A stretch of DNA of 64,000 nt from JAEUHZ01 sp964552795 (GCA_964552795.1 CAZKIO010000015.1:12091-76090); one strand, 5' to 3'; shown: positions 54,893 to 63,858, numbered from the stretch's first letter. The notes: generated from the letters alone by a model not told the origin. Numbers and translations are program-made.

Positions 54893-56254
54893 TCACGCGC
54901 CCCAGGCGATTTCGTGACCGTTCGACAGGTTGAACACGCTGGCCGTGCAGAACGCGGCGGCGTTGCGGTACCAGACCTGGTAGGTGCGCAGGCCCGGCGT
55001 GGTGACCAGACCGCGGACCGACACCGACGGATCGCCCGCCTGCGGGTACGAGGTCGTGGCCGCGCCCGGCGTGCCCACCGCGTTGTAGGTCTTCAGACGG
55101 ATGACCGAACCGCCCGCGCAGCGCAGGCCGTCACCGAACACCGCGCCGTTGAGGCCCGCGGCCATCTGACGGATGGTGCCCTGGAAGAACAGCGAGCTGG
55201 CGGCCGGCAGCCCGCCGGCGTTCAGGACGACCGTGTCGGCCGAGATGCTCGCGGTGCCGGTCGAGCGCAGCGTGCCGGCCGTGGCGAACGAGTTGAGGCA
55301 GCCCGCGGCCGCGGCCGTCGCGCTGTGGTTCGCGCACGGGCAGGGGGTGTTGCCCGCCGCGCCGTCGCCGAAGCAGAAGTTCACGCCCGGCGAGGTCGGT
55401 CCGCAGGCGTCCGCGTACAGCTCCAGGTGGAAGCTTGCGAACGGCGCGCCGCCGAAGAAGTAGCAGCCCGGGGTGGTGGCACCACCCTCGATGCGGAACT
55501 GGTCGAGCGTGCCCATGCCCGTGCCCGCCTCAGCGTAGTTGATCGGCGAATCCCAGCGGGTGCCGTCGAAGCGCTGGCAGACGTTCGGGTCGCCCGCGAT
55601 GAAGGGGCCCGTCGAGGTGCCCGGCGCGGTGCTGCCCATCGACCAGCCGAACAGGTTGCTGTTGTCCGGCGTGGCCCAGACACCGTCGCCGTCGGCCTGC
55701 ATCGAGAACGCCAGGCTGGCGGTCTGCGGCGGGCTGTCGAGGTCGAGCGTCACGACCCAGCAGGCCAGCGTGCCCAGCGCCGTCGAGGCCGGCAGGCCGC
55801 CGATCGCGAAGCCCGCGGTCGGGGTCACGCCGATGGCGGTCGCGCAGGCCGCGTAGGACTGGAAGAAGTTGACCGTGTACGTGCCGATCGTGGCGGACGT
55901 CTGGTCGGTGCAGTAGCCGAGCTGGAACCCGTCGACCGTGTAGCTGTTCTGGCAGCCCGGGCGGCTGCCCAGGTTCGTCGGCGAGGTCGTGCTCGGGATG
56001 CGACCCTCGTCCACGTACGAGTCGCCCGAGAACGCCGAGAAGTAGCCTGTCGAGCAGGTGTTGTCGTAGATGACGTCCGCGCCGATGTTGGCGGCGGTCG
56101 CCTTGCGGGTCCACGTGTTCGTGGCCAGGTGCAGCGTGCCGGCGTCACGGACGGTCGCCGTCACCGGCTTGACCTTGCTGAACGTGGACGTTTGGGCCGA
56201 AGCGGCCGCTCCGAGGGCAACGAGGCCCGCGAGGGTAAGCGAGGAACGAAGCAT
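54893..56254 (-). CDS. secreted protein with six-Cys C-terminal domain
   Basis: 453 residues with a signal peptide (MLRSSLTLAGLVALGAAASAQ). The N-terminal ~300 residues are not recognised: Thr/Ser/Gly-rich, beta-like, with scattered Cys (YDNTCSTGYFSAF, GYCTDQTSA, YAACATAIG). The last ~155 residues are the six-Cys domain (NFCFGDG, CPCANHS, AGCLNSFATAG, GDGLRCAGGSVIRL, VWYRNAAAFCTASVFN), as at 36072-37256 and 48206-49042. AGGAG is 5 nt before ATG at 56254, one of the best ribosome sites here. It ends at a real terminator. The 381-bp region upstream has three palindromes and no gene, suggesting separate control. Confidence 0.8.
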   Translation of the reverse strand: MLRSSLTLAGLVALGAAASAQTSTFSKVKPVTATVRDAGTLHLATNTWTRKATAANIGADVIYDNTCSTGYFSAFSGDSYVDEGRIPSTTSPTNLGSRPGCQNSYTVDGFQLGYCTDQTSATIGTYTVNFFQSYAACATAIGVTPTAGFAIGGLPASTALGTLACWVVTLDLDSPPQTASLAFSMQADGDGVWATPDNSNLFGWSMGSTAPGTSTGPFIAGDPNVCQRFDGTRWDSPINYAEAGTGMGTLDQFRIEGGATTPGCYFFGGAPFASFHLELYADACGPTSPGVNFCFGDGAAGNTPCPCANHSATAAAAGCLNSFATAGTLRSTGTASISADTVVLNAGGLPAASSLFFQGTIRQMAAGLNGAVFGDGLRCAGGSVIRLKTYNAVGTPGAATTSYPQAGDPSVSVRGLVTTPGLRTYQVWYRNAAAFCTASVFNLSNGHEIAWGA

Positions 56255-56293
56255 ACGATCTCCTGAAGTGGTTTTCGGAATCAATCGAGAGAG

Positions 56294-56305
56294 CCTAGTA
56301 CTAGG
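56294..56305. promoter_or_regulatory. perfect 12-bp palindrome CCTAGTACTAGG
   Basis: Lies 40 bp upstream of the start codon of the six-Cys protein gene. Its AT content and full symmetry suit a repressor or activator site. The cognate protein is unknown. Confidence 0.45.
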
Positions 56306-56430
56306 AATGCGCCGCCCTGCTTCGCCCACTGCGGGCCGTACGACCCGATCGGGCCGGACACGGAACTCGCGGTGAGACTGGCGGCACCCTTGGTTTGGAC
56401 GGAGTTCCGGTGAGGGAGGTTCCATTCCAA

Positions 56431-56454
56431 GGCCGTGAGCAGTGTATCACGGCC
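56431..56454. promoter_or_regulatory. inverted repeat GGCCGTGA-N8-TCACGGCC
   Basis: Perfect 8-bp arms around an 8-nt spacer that contains TACACT on the minus strand (56446-56441), a possible -10 box. The overlap suggests an operator. Confidence 0.4.
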
Positions 56455-56635
56455 GTCTGGGCACCGTGTGGGGCCGGTTCTGGAATCCGCATTGCGGGCC
56501 CCGGGAGGCGCCGAGGGGGGGGGTGGGGGCGGACGCAAGCGGCCGCCGGGAAAGCCCTTCCCGCTTGCCCGCCCCTGCTTCCTAGCCGACCTCCGGACGT
56601 CCGGCCGCGCGGCCCGGGACGCCGGCGGGCCCGCC

Positions 56636-57022
56636 TCAGAGGAAGCGGATCGTCCAGGGGTAGCGGTAGCGCACGCCGTCGCTGGCCTTGAGTCCGGCCA
56701 GGATCACCAGCACGAGATGCGCGATCGGGAGCGCGATGCCGAGCGCCCACGCCAGCGGCACCGCCACGACCGCGAACACGCACGACAGGACCATCGCCGC
56801 GATGACCAGCCCCGCGGCCACCCAGGCGACCAGGTAGGTCAACTGGAAGTTCAGCGACTCCTTGGCCTGGTCGCCGACGAACTCGTCCTCGTCGCGCTTG
56901 GTCAGCCAGATCACGAGCGGCGGCAGGAAGTGGCCGAGGAACAGCAGGTAGCCGAGCAGCGACAGGAGGTGCGCGAGCATCGCCCACTGTCGCGAGGTCT
57001 GGCTGGAGGGGTTCGTTTCCAT
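56636..57022 (-). CDS. DUF4870 membrane protein
   Basis: 128 residues with four hydrophobic segments. The family motifs are present: AMLAHLLSLLGYLLFLGH, LTKRDEDEFVGDQAKESLNFQ and a C-terminal DGVRYRYPWTIRF. DUF4870 proteins are Tic20-like small membrane proteins whose function is not known. ATG at 57022 gives the normal family length. It is 90 bp after the thioredoxin-like gene and may be co-transcribed with it. Confidence 0.9.
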   Translation of the reverse strand: METNPSSQTSRQWAMLAHLLSLLGYLLFLGHFLPPLVIWLTKRDEDEFVGDQAKESLNFQLTYLVAWVAAGLVIAAMVLSCVFAVVAVPLAWALGIALPIAHLVLVILAGLKASDGVRYRYPWTIRFL

Positions 57023-57112
57023 GCGGGTTGCGCTCTCACCCCGTCCGCCGCGGCGCGCGGCCTTCGGGCGGACGACGCTCGCGGATCAGCATCGCGCGCG
57101 TCCCGTGCCGGG

Positions 57113-58138
57113 TCAACGCCCGCGTGGCGCGGCGATCCGGACCCACTCCAGGGCCCGCGCGGCGGCGCGCGTCCCGGAGCGACGCTCGGCGAAGCGCTCG
57201 AGTTCGCGCGTCGAGGCCGCGTCCCCGCCGGCGGCATGAAACCGCGCCACGAGACGCGTCAGCTCGGTAGCGGCACTGCGTTCTGCCGCGAGGCCATCGC
57301 CCTCGATCGCGAGCGCGAGGTCGCGCGCGCGTTGTTCCAGGTCGGCGTCGCCCCTGGAGCCGGAGCGCAGGGCGTCGAGGAGATCGCCGGCCTCCTCGAA
57401 CAGCCCCGCCTCGGCCAGCGCAGCTGCGCGCGCGAAGCGCCGGTCGATGCGCGCGCGCAGCGCCTCGGCCGATTCGCGCAGCGCGCTGGCACGTGCCGCG
57501 TCCTTCTCGGCTCGTGACACGACGTCCTCCGCCAGTTGCAGCGCGCGCGCGAAGCGGTTGCGCGCGAACTCCGCCCACGCCGGCGCCAGCGCCTCGGGCG
57601 TCCCGCGCGGCGGCCCGCGCCGCTGGCGCACCTCTTCCGCCACCAGCCGCTCGATGCTGCGCTCGAGCGCGATCGGGTTGCCCTTCAGCACGACCTCGCC
57701 GGAGGCGTCGAGCAGGACGAACACCGGCAACGTGTGCCCGCCGGGCCAGAACGGCACTTCGTCCGTCCACAACGCGCGTCCGCCGAGCCAGCGCTGCTCG
57801 AGCGCGAAGCGGTGCGCGGCCGCGGCGCCGGCGCCCTGAGACTCGACGAACACGACGACGAGGTCCTCGCTCCAGGTCTCCTGCAGCTTGAGCGCGGCGG
57901 GCACCGCCGTCTCCACGCAGCCGGGGCAGCGCGTGCCCCAGAACTCGAACAGCACGGGGCGACCGCGCAAGTCCTCCAGCGAGCGCACCAGGACGCCGTT
58001 CAGCGGCGGCCGCTGGAACGTGTGCCGCGGGACGTCGCCGACCTCGACGTGCCGGCCCCCGAGCGGGACGGCCGCGGAAAGAAAGCTGAGGAGGAAGGGT
58101 CCGATCATCGCGCGCGATCCGGCGATCCTTCCCTGCAT
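57113..58138 (-). CDS. exported thioredoxin-like protein (TlpA/redoxin type) with helical tail
   Basis: 341 residues. A short signal sequence (MIGPFLLSFLSAAVPLG) leads into a thioredoxin fold: LEDLRGRPVLFEFWGTRCPGCVETAVPA in parts, with the redox pair C-P-G-C, and HTLPVFVLLDASGEVV after it. The rest is a long helical region (about residues 165-341) rich in Ala/Arg/Glu with TPR-like spacing. It probably reduces or oxidises disulfides outside the cytoplasm, possibly on the Cys-rich secreted proteins nearby (inference). Start ATG at 58138 or the Met ten residues on (58108). TACGGT at 58163-58168 could be a -10 box. Confidence 0.82.
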   Translation of the reverse strand: MQGRIAGSRAMIGPFLLSFLSAAVPLGGRHVEVGDVPRHTFQRPPLNGVLVRSLEDLRGRPVLFEFWGTRCPGCVETAVPAALKLQETWSEDLVVVFVESQGAGAAAAHRFALEQRWLGGRALWTDEVPFWPGGHTLPVFVLLDASGEVVLKGNPIALERSIERLVAEEVRQRRGPPRGTPEALAPAWAEFARNRFARALQLAEDVVSRAEKDAARASALRESAEALRARIDRRFARAAALAEAGLFEEAGDLLDALRSGSRGDADLEQRARDLALAIEGDGLAAERSAATELTRLVARFHAAGGDAASTRELERFAERRSGTRAAARALEWVRIAAPRGR

Positions 58139-58192
58139 CGGCAGGCGGAGGGCATCGGGTCCACCGTAGGCGCGCCGCCCGGGCGCGGCAAG

Positions 58193-58897
58193 TCAGCGGA
58201 GCGTAAGGCGTCCTGCAGCGGCGCGCCGCAGCAGCTCCGCGGGGACGCCGATGTCGACGAGCTCGATCCGGCCGGTCCAGCGCGCCGCACCGGGGGCCGC
58301 GAAACCCAGCTTGTGGGCCGCGAAGGTGGCGGTGACGTCGGCCGCGACGCACGGTCCCTGCGGCACGCCGGTGTCGGCGTCCAGGCCCGAGGGCAGGTCG
58401 AGCGCGAGCACGCGCGCGGCGGCGTCGCGCGTCGCGAGCGCGGCGATGACGCCGTCGATCGGCGGCCGCGGCGGTCCGCTCGCGCCCGTGCCGAGCAGCG
58501 CGTCGACGAACAGGCCCGGCGCGCGCAGCGCGGAGCGCAGGGCGCCGGGATGGTCGGCGGAGGTGACGAGGTCGCACGGGACGCGCATGCGCAACGCCGC
58601 GGCGGCCATGACCGCCGCGTCGCCGCGCAGGCGCGAGGGATCGACGCAGGAGAGCACGCGCACGTCGACGCCGTGGTTCGCGAGGTGCCGCGCGACGACC
58701 CAGCCGTCGCCGCCGTTGTTGCCGGGACCGGCCAGGACGGTCGCGCGCCGCGCGTCGCCGAGCAGCGCGAGCGCGATGCGCGCGGCCCCCGCGCCCGCGT
58801 TCTCCATGAGGACGATGCCCGGCAGCCCGAACTCCTCCTGGGCGAGGCGGTCGATCGCGCGCAGCTCGTCGCACGCAAGGCGCAGGGGTGCGGACAT
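58193..58897 (-). CDS. nnrE: NAD(P)H-hydrate epimerase
   Basis: 234-residue YjeF-N fold enzyme that epimerises damaged NAD(P)H hydrates so they can be repaired. Motifs: IVLMENAGAGAARIAL, the glycine loop GPGNNGGDGWVVARHL, DALLGTGASG and LDLPSGLDADTG. The C-terminal NnrD dehydratase domain is absent, so the ADP/ATP-dependent partner would be a separate gene elsewhere. ATG at 58897 starts the conserved N-terminus; the open frame further upstream is not used. It is divergent from the FecCD gene (115 bp gap). Confidence 0.9.
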   Translation of the reverse strand: MSAPLRLACDELRAIDRLAQEEFGLPGIVLMENAGAGAARIALALLGDARRATVLAGPGNNGGDGWVVARHLANHGVDVRVLSCVDPSRLRGDAAVMAAAALRMRVPCDLVTSADHPGALRSALRAPGLFVDALLGTGASGPPRPPIDGVIAALATRDAAARVLALDLPSGLDADTGVPQGPCVAADVTATFAAHKLGFAAPGAARWTGRIELVDIGVPAELLRRAAAGRLTLR

Positions 58898-58997
58898 CGC
58901 GCGAGGAGTGTGCCGCGCGGAGTCGGCCGGCGCGACTTCGGCGCGCGGTTCGCGGCCCGGCGGCACCGCGGCGGGTGAGAAGCGCGCGGCCGGCCAG

Positions 58998-59003
58998 TAC
59001 CAT
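58998..59003 (+). promoter_or_regulatory. possible -10 box (TACCAT) of the FecCD gene
   Basis: TACCAT (four of six) ends 9 nt before ATG at 59013 with no Shine-Dalgarno sequence between, the same spacing as TATCCT before the TolC-like gene. Confidence 0.45.
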
Positions 59004-59012
59004 CCGCCGCCC

Positions 59013-60095
59013 ATGGACCGGGCCCACCGCCGCCGGCGCTCGCCGCTCGCGCTCGCGCTGCCGCTGGGCATCGCGCTGCCGGTCCTCGTGCTGCTCGCGC
59101 TGCGCTTCGGATCGACCGACGCGATCGCCGGCTTCGGCGCGGCCTGGCACGGCTTCGCCGCGGCGCTGGGCTGGGCCGAACCGCTCGAAGGCTGGCGCCA
59201 GTCGGTGCTCGAGCTGCGCCTGTGGCGCGCGCTGACGGCGGCCGGCGTGGGCGCGGCGCTGGGCCTGTCGGGCGGCCTCGTGCAGGGCGTGTTCCGCAAT
59301 GCGCTCGCCTCGCCCGGCGTGCTGGGCATCAGCGGCGGCGCGAGCCTGGGCGCGGTGCTGGCCGTGCTCCTGGTCGGCGGCTACGGCGTGCAGCTCACGC
59401 TGCCCGACGCGCACGGCGCAGGGCCGTGGGTCGTCCCGCTCTCCGCGTTCCTCGGCGCGCTGCTGACGGCCTTCGTCGTCTACCGCCTGGCGGTGTCGAA
59501 GGGCCGCGTGTCGATCCCCGCGCTGCTCCTGATCGGCATCGCGGTCAACACCCTGTTGGCCGGCGTCCAGCAGCTCGTGCACAGCCTGGTGCTCGACGAT
59601 TTCGCCGTGTCGCGCGCCATCGTGAGCTGGAGCTTCGGCGTGCTGGACGACCGCGCGGCGTGGCACGCGCTCGTCGCGTGGATCGGCGTGGCCCTCGCGC
59701 TGGTCGCGTGGCCGCTGGTCGCCTGGGAGCTCGACCTGATGCAGGCCGGACTCGAGGACGCCGAGGCGCAGGGCGTGAACGTGCGCCGCGTGAAGGCGAT
59801 CGCGATCACCGCCGCGGCGCTGGCCGCGGGCGCGGCCGTGTCGGTCGCGGGCCAGATCGGTTTCGTGGGCCTGGTCGTCCCCCACCTCGTGCGCCTCTCG
59901 TGCGGGCCCGCGCACCGCCCGCTCCTGCCCTTGTGCGCGCTGTGCGGCGCGGTCGTCGTGCTGGGCGCGGACCTCGCGCAGATGGCCTTTTTCCCGGGGC
60001 GCGGCCTGCAGCCGGGCGTGCTGATGTCGCTCCTGGGCGGCCCGTTCTTCGTGTGGCTCCTGTGGCGCAAGCGGCGCGAGATCGCCGTGTGGTGA
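59013..60095 (+). CDS. FecCD/BtuC-family ABC transporter permease
   Basis: 360 residues with about nine or ten membrane helices. Family motifs: LRLWRALTAAGVGAALGLSGGLVQGVFRNALASPGVLGISGGASLGA (in parts) near residue 70, GVNVRRVKA, and GFVGLVVPHLVRL near 290. These permeases import iron-siderophores, haem or cobalamin with an ATPase and a binding protein. Neither partner is encoded beside it: the neighbours are nnrE and a GT-C protein on the opposite strand, so this is an orphan permease that must use subunits from elsewhere. It ends 7 bp before the convergent GT-C gene. Confidence 0.9.
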   Translation: MDRAHRRRRSPLALALPLGIALPVLVLLALRFGSTDAIAGFGAAWHGFAAALGWAEPLEGWRQSVLELRLWRALTAAGVGAALGLSGGLVQGVFRNALASPGVLGISGGASLGAVLAVLLVGGYGVQLTLPDAHGAGPWVVPLSAFLGALLTAFVVYRLAVSKGRVSIPALLLIGIAVNTLLAGVQQLVHSLVLDDFAVSRAIVSWSFGVLDDRAAWHALVAWIGVALALVAWPLVAWELDLMQAGLEDAEAQGVNVRRVKAIAITAAALAAGAAVSVAGQIGFVGLVVPHLVRLSCGPAHRPLLPLCALCGAVVVLGADLAQMAFFPGRGLQPGVLMSLLGGPFFVWLLWRKRREIAVW

Positions 60096-60102
60096 CGGGC
60101 CG

Positions 60103-61587
60103 TCAGGGCGCGCGTCGCCGGTAGATAAGGTAGTCCTGCGACCAGTCGAGCGGCACGTCCTCGGGCGCGAGATCCAGGCGCGTGTCGCCGCGCACGTTGA
60201 AACGCGCGATCGGCTCGTAGCGCGCCATCACGTCCGGCCGCGCGGACAGGTGGCGCAGCCGCGGGCGCTCGGCGACGACCATCAGGTACTCGGGCGCGCG
60301 CGCCTCGATGATCGCCAGCGGATGGCGGAAGGCCAGCGCCTCGGGCCAGGTCAGGCCCTCGCTGTCGAGCACGGTCCCCTGCCAGCGGTACGCGATCGCG
60401 CCGATGTCCGAGGCCAGGATCCGCGCGCCGGGCTCCGCCCGCGACGTGCGCTCGGCCCAGGCCCACAGCGGCTCGTACACGCGATCGGGGATCGGCGTCG
60501 GCGCGCGCGACGCGGCGAGGCCCGCCGCGACGGCGATCGCCGCGCTCGCGGTCTGCGGGCCAAAGCGCCGCAGGCCGTCGCGCAGCGCGGGAGCGAACCG
60601 ACGCTCGATCCACGACCACGCGTGCTCGGCGCCCAGCGCGAGCCACACGATCCACAGGGTGTGCGCGAGGTAGTAGTACCAGCCCCACGTGTGCGGCCGC
60701 GCCGCGAGGTAGCTGGCGGTGATTCCCAGCGCGAACAAGCTGGCCATGCGCAGCGCGCCGGGCGCGCGCAGTGCCTGGATCAGGCCCCAGGCGACGAGCG
60801 GCAGCGCCGGCAGGTAGTACACGGACGGCAGGAACGACTGCGCGAGGATCGTCCACAGGCGCGCCAGCTTCTCGGCCGCGACGTTCTCGCCCTGCATGGC
60901 CGACTTGGCCAGGACCGACTGCGGGATCGGCGTGCCGTACACGACCGTCAGCGCGCCCGCCGCGACGAGGCCCACCACGACCACGGGCACGGTGTAGCGC
61001 ACGAGCTCCCGCGGCCGCCGCGCGAGCGCGACGAACAGGAGGCCGCCCAGCAGCGCGCCCTCGGGCCGCACGACGCAGGTCGCGGCGGCCAGGATGCCGG
61101 CGAGGAGCGGGCGGCCGCCCTGGAACGCGAGGCACGCGCCGAGCGCGCACGCCGCGAACAGCGGCGACTCCATGCCGCCCACGCTGATGCGCGCGAGTTG
61201 CGGCAGCGCCGCGAAGCCCAGCACCGCGAACGTGGCCGCCGTGCGCCGCCCGCCGACGAGGCGCATCAGCACGAGCGCGGTCACCGCGTCGCAGGCGAGG
61301 TTGAAGCCCAGCGACGCCTGCACGAGGTCGAGCCCGAGGAACGCGAAGCCCGACAGGACGAGCGCGTACAAGAGCGTCGTCGTGCCCAGCACCGGCTCCC
61401 ACGCCTCGCCGGGGTTGAACACGAGGCCGTGCCCCGCCGCCAGGTTCGCCGCGTAGCGGAAGGTGATGAACGCGTCGTCGTAGGTCGGGCAGGCCTGGAC
61501 CGCGACCAGCCGGCAGGCAAGCACGGCCAAGACGAGGAACGCGGTCTGGACGCCGGTCAGGCGCTCGCCGGCGGGCGGAGGGGGCAT
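60103..61587 (-). CDS. GT-C-type polytopic membrane protein (AftB-like)
   Basis: 494 residues with about ten membrane helices. The first loop contains YDDAFITFRYAANLAAGHG, a D-D motif typical of GT-C glycosyltransferases such as the mycobacterial arabinofuranosyltransferase AftB and its uncharacterised relatives. Later loops include SVGGMESPLFAACALG and VVRPEGALLGG, also usual in this group. The C-terminal ~110 residues are extracytoplasmic (DSEGLTWPEALAFRHPLA). The sugar donor and acceptor are unknown. ATG at 61587 begins just before the first helix. It is divergent from the phosphodiesterase gene (106 bp gap). Confidence 0.78.
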   Translation of the reverse strand: MPPPPAGERLTGVQTAFLVLAVLACRLVAVQACPTYDDAFITFRYAANLAAGHGLVFNPGEAWEPVLGTTTLLYALVLSGFAFLGLDLVQASLGFNLACDAVTALVLMRLVGGRRTAATFAVLGFAALPQLARISVGGMESPLFAACALGACLAFQGGRPLLAGILAAATCVVRPEGALLGGLLFVALARRPRELVRYTVPVVVVGLVAAGALTVVYGTPIPQSVLAKSAMQGENVAAEKLARLWTILAQSFLPSVYYLPALPLVAWGLIQALRAPGALRMASLFALGITASYLAARPHTWGWYYYLAHTLWIVWLALGAEHAWSWIERRFAPALRDGLRRFGPQTASAAIAVAAGLAASRAPTPIPDRVYEPLWAWAERTSRAEPGARILASDIGAIAYRWQGTVLDSEGLTWPEALAFRHPLAIIEARAPEYLMVVAERPRLRHLSARPDVMARYEPIARFNVRGDTRLDLAPEDVPLDWSQDYLIYRRRAP

Positions 61588-61693
61588 GGAGGGGCTTGCA
61601 TCGGCCGTGGCGGGGCGAGCGGTGAAGCCGGAGTGTAGCGGCTGGAGCCGTGCCGCTCTCGCCCCGCGTGCCTGCGCGTGGTCCACTCTGGCG

Positions 61694-62803
61694 ATGCTCC
61701 GATCGCACGCTCACGCCCTGCTCGCGCTGGTCCCGTGCCTGGCCTGCGGGGACGCGCCCGTCGCGGCGCCCGAAGCCCCGACGAACGCCGCGCGGCCCAC
61801 GGCGGCTGCGCAGGGCGCGTTCACGACCGTGCTGCTGGTCAGCGTCGACGGCTTGCGCAGCGACGCGCTCCTGGTCGGTCCGGCCGGAGCGCTGCCGGGC
61901 TTCGACCGCTTGCGGCGCGGCGCAGGCACGCTGAACGCGCGCACCGATCCCGACTGGACGATCACGCTGCCCAACCACACGGGGATGCTGACCGGGCGGC
62001 TGGTCGAGGGCCCCGAGGGCCACCACTGGATCCGCAACGACGAGGTCGAGGACGGCCTCACGCTGCACGCCCACCGCGGCGCGTACGTCGCGGGCGTGTT
62101 CGACGTCGCGCACGACCACGGCGCGTTCACCGGGATCCTGGCCGGCAAGCCCAAGTTCCACCTGTTCGACGATTCCTGGGACGCGGCGCGCGGCGCGCCC
62201 GACACGACCGGCGCCGACGACGGCACGGACAAGATCGACGTCTATCGCGTGGCGCCCGAGTCCAAGGACCTCGCCGACCTCGTGCTCGCGGAGCTCGACA
62301 CGCCGCGGCAGGACCGCGCGCGCCTGTACCTCGTGCACTTCGCGATGACCGACCTCACCGCGCACAAGAAGGGCTGGGACCTGACGCCCGGCTCGGAGTA
62401 CCTGAAGGCGCTGGCCGGCGTCGACGCCGCGCTCGTGCGCATCCTGGACCGGATCGAGTCCGCCGGGCACCTGCGCGGACGCACCGCGATCGTGCTGACG
62501 ACCGACCACGGCGGCGGCGCGCCGCTGCGCTCGCACACGCAGGAGCACATGTGGGTGAACTACATCATCCCCTTCCTGACGTGGACGGGCGGCGCGGAGC
62601 CGAGCGACCTGTACGCGCTGAACGCCGGCCGCCGCGCCGATCCGGGCCTCGCGCGGCCGCGCCCCGGCGACGGAACGCTGCCCCCGGTGCGCAACGCCGA
62701 CGCGGCGAACCTCGTGCTCGCCTGGCTCGGGATGCCACCCGTGCCCGGATCGACGGTGAACGCCGCGCAGGATCTCGCCGTCACCGCCCCCACCGCGCGA
62801 TGA
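61694..62803 (+). CDS. type I phosphodiesterase/nucleotide pyrophosphatase-like lipoprotein
   Basis: 369 residues of the alkaline phosphatase superfamily. A signal peptide ends at the lipobox PCLACGD (Cys about 18). Metal-site features: LLVSVDGLRSDALL (Asp about 54), the Thr-type nucleophile region WTITLPNHTGMLTGR, HFAMTDLTAHKKGW, and VLTTDHGGGAP. The NHTGMLTG segment is the NPP-type nucleophile environment (T/S-x-P-N-H). It should hydrolyse phosphodiester or phosphonate bonds outside the cytoplasm. Its stop codon overlaps the gluQ start (ATGA), an unusual partnership; co-translation may be chance. Confidence 0.85.
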   Translation: MLRSHAHALLALVPCLACGDAPVAAPEAPTNAARPTAAAQGAFTTVLLVSVDGLRSDALLVGPAGALPGFDRLRRGAGTLNARTDPDWTITLPNHTGMLTGRLVEGPEGHHWIRNDEVEDGLTLHAHRGAYVAGVFDVAHDHGAFTGILAGKPKFHLFDDSWDAARGAPDTTGADDGTDKIDVYRVAPESKDLADLVLAELDTPRQDRARLYLVHFAMTDLTAHKKGWDLTPGSEYLKALAGVDAALVRILDRIESAGHLRGRTAIVLTTDHGGGAPLRSHTQEHMWVNYIIPFLTWTGGAEPSDLYALNAGRRADPGLARPRPGDGTLPPVRNADAANLVLAWLGMPPVPGSTVNAAQDLAVTAPTAR

Positions 62804-63753
62804 CGCCCGCGCCGGCGATCGTCGGCCGTCTCGCGCCGAGCCCGACCGGACACCTGCACCTGGGCCACGCGCGCAGCTTCCTGGTCGCGTGGTGGCACGC
62901 CCGCAGCCGCGGCGGACGGATCGTGCTGCGGATCGAGGACCTCGACGTCGAGCGCGTGAAGCCCGGCATGATCGACGCCACGCTGCGCGACCTGGAATGG
63001 CTGGGCCTCGACTGGGACGGCGAACCGTGGATCCAATCGGTCGGGCAAGCCGAGATCGAATCCGCCGCGCGCTCGCTGCTCGAGCGCGGCCTCGCGTACC
63101 CGTGCGTGTGCACGCGCCGCGAGGTGCAAGCCGCGCAGAGCGCGCCGCACGCCGGCGAGGCCGGCGCGCGCTATCCCGGCACGTGCCGCGGAAGATGGCG
63201 GACGCTGGAGCAGGCCGAGTCCGAGACCGGCCGCCCCGCCGCGCTGCGCTTCGTCGTTCCCGAAGTCCCGATCACGATCACGGACGGCATCCAGGGCGCG
63301 CGCACGTTCGACGTGGCGCGCGACGCCGGCGACTTCCCGATCCTGCGGCGCGCGGGGATGCCGGCGTACCAGATCGCGGTGGTGGTGGACGACGCGCGGC
63401 AGGGCGTGACCGAGATCGTGCGCGGCGACGATCTGCTCGAAAGCGCCGCGCGGCAGGCGCTGCTGCAGGACGCGCTGGGCCTCGCGCGGCCGCGTTGGTG
63501 GCACGTGCCGCTGGTGACGGACGCCGAGGGCCGGCGGCTCGCGAAGCGCAGCGACTCCGTGTCGCTGGAACGCCTGCGCGCGTCGGGCGTCGATCCACGC
63601 CGCGTGGTGGCGTGGATCGCGCGAGCTTCGGGCATCGATGCGGCGGATGCGGCGAGCGCGGAAGAGTTGCGCGCCGCGTTCGACATCGCGAAGCTGCCGC
63701 GAGCGCTCGTGAGGGCCGATCGAGGGGCGCTGGCGGCGCTGGGGCTCACCTAG
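62800..63753 (+). CDS. gluQ: glutamyl-Q tRNA(Asp) synthetase
   Basis: 317 residues, a shortened glutamyl-tRNA synthetase that charges queuosine-34 of tRNA(Asp) with glutamate. The HIGH-type motif is HLHLGH (19-24) within APSPTGHLHLGH; the zinc site appears as C-V-C and, later, Y-P-G-T-C; the KMSKS-type motif is AKRSDS. There is no anticodon-binding domain, which separates it from a full GltX. ATG at 62800 overlaps the previous stop as ATGA. tRNA-Asn follows about 105 bp on; queuosine is also found in tRNA-Asn (GUN anticodons), so the grouping is of interest but not proof of a link. Confidence 0.92.
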   Translation: MTPAPAIVGRLAPSPTGHLHLGHARSFLVAWWHARSRGGRIVLRIEDLDVERVKPGMIDATLRDLEWLGLDWDGEPWIQSVGQAEIESAARSLLERGLAYPCVCTRREVQAAQSAPHAGEAGARYPGTCRGRWRTLEQAESETGRPAALRFVVPEVPITITDGIQGARTFDVARDAGDFPILRRAGMPAYQIAVVVDDARQGVTEIVRGDDLLESAARQALLQDALGLARPRWWHVPLVTDAEGRRLAKRSDSVSLERLRASGVDPRRVVAWIARASGIDAADAASAEELRAAFDIAKLPRALVRADRGALAALGLT

Positions 63754-63813
63754 GAAGCCGTTTCCGCTTCATGCGGCCGAGGGCGCCTGTCGATACCCCG
63801 CCCGCTCCCGTGC

Positions 63814-63841
63814 TTGACACACGGGGCCCGGGGAGTACCTT
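63814..63841 (+). promoter_or_regulatory. promoter of tRNA-Asn
   Basis: TTGACA (63814-63819, full consensus) is 16 nt from TACCTT (63836-63841), followed after 17 nt by the mature tRNA 5' end. It is the clearest sigma-70-type promoter in the window. Confidence 0.6.
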
Positions 63842-63858
63842 TCCGGCGCCGCGAGCAT

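Larger units (their letters stand above)
56255..56635. other. non-coding region with three palindromes
   Basis: No gene is visible in these 381 bp, and the base composition is less GC-rich near the six-Cys gene. It holds CCTAGTACTAGG (56294-56305), CCCGATCGGG (56344-56353), and GGCCGTGA-N8-TCACGGCC (56431-56454). The last encloses TACACT on the minus strand, a -10-like box 187 nt before the start. A 9-G run lies at 56515-56523. Confidence 0.6.

Noticed and set aside
56515..56529. G-run (nine G, T, five G) as a G-quadruplex or slippage switch
   Set aside because: Only two G-runs are close together and no gene is affected.
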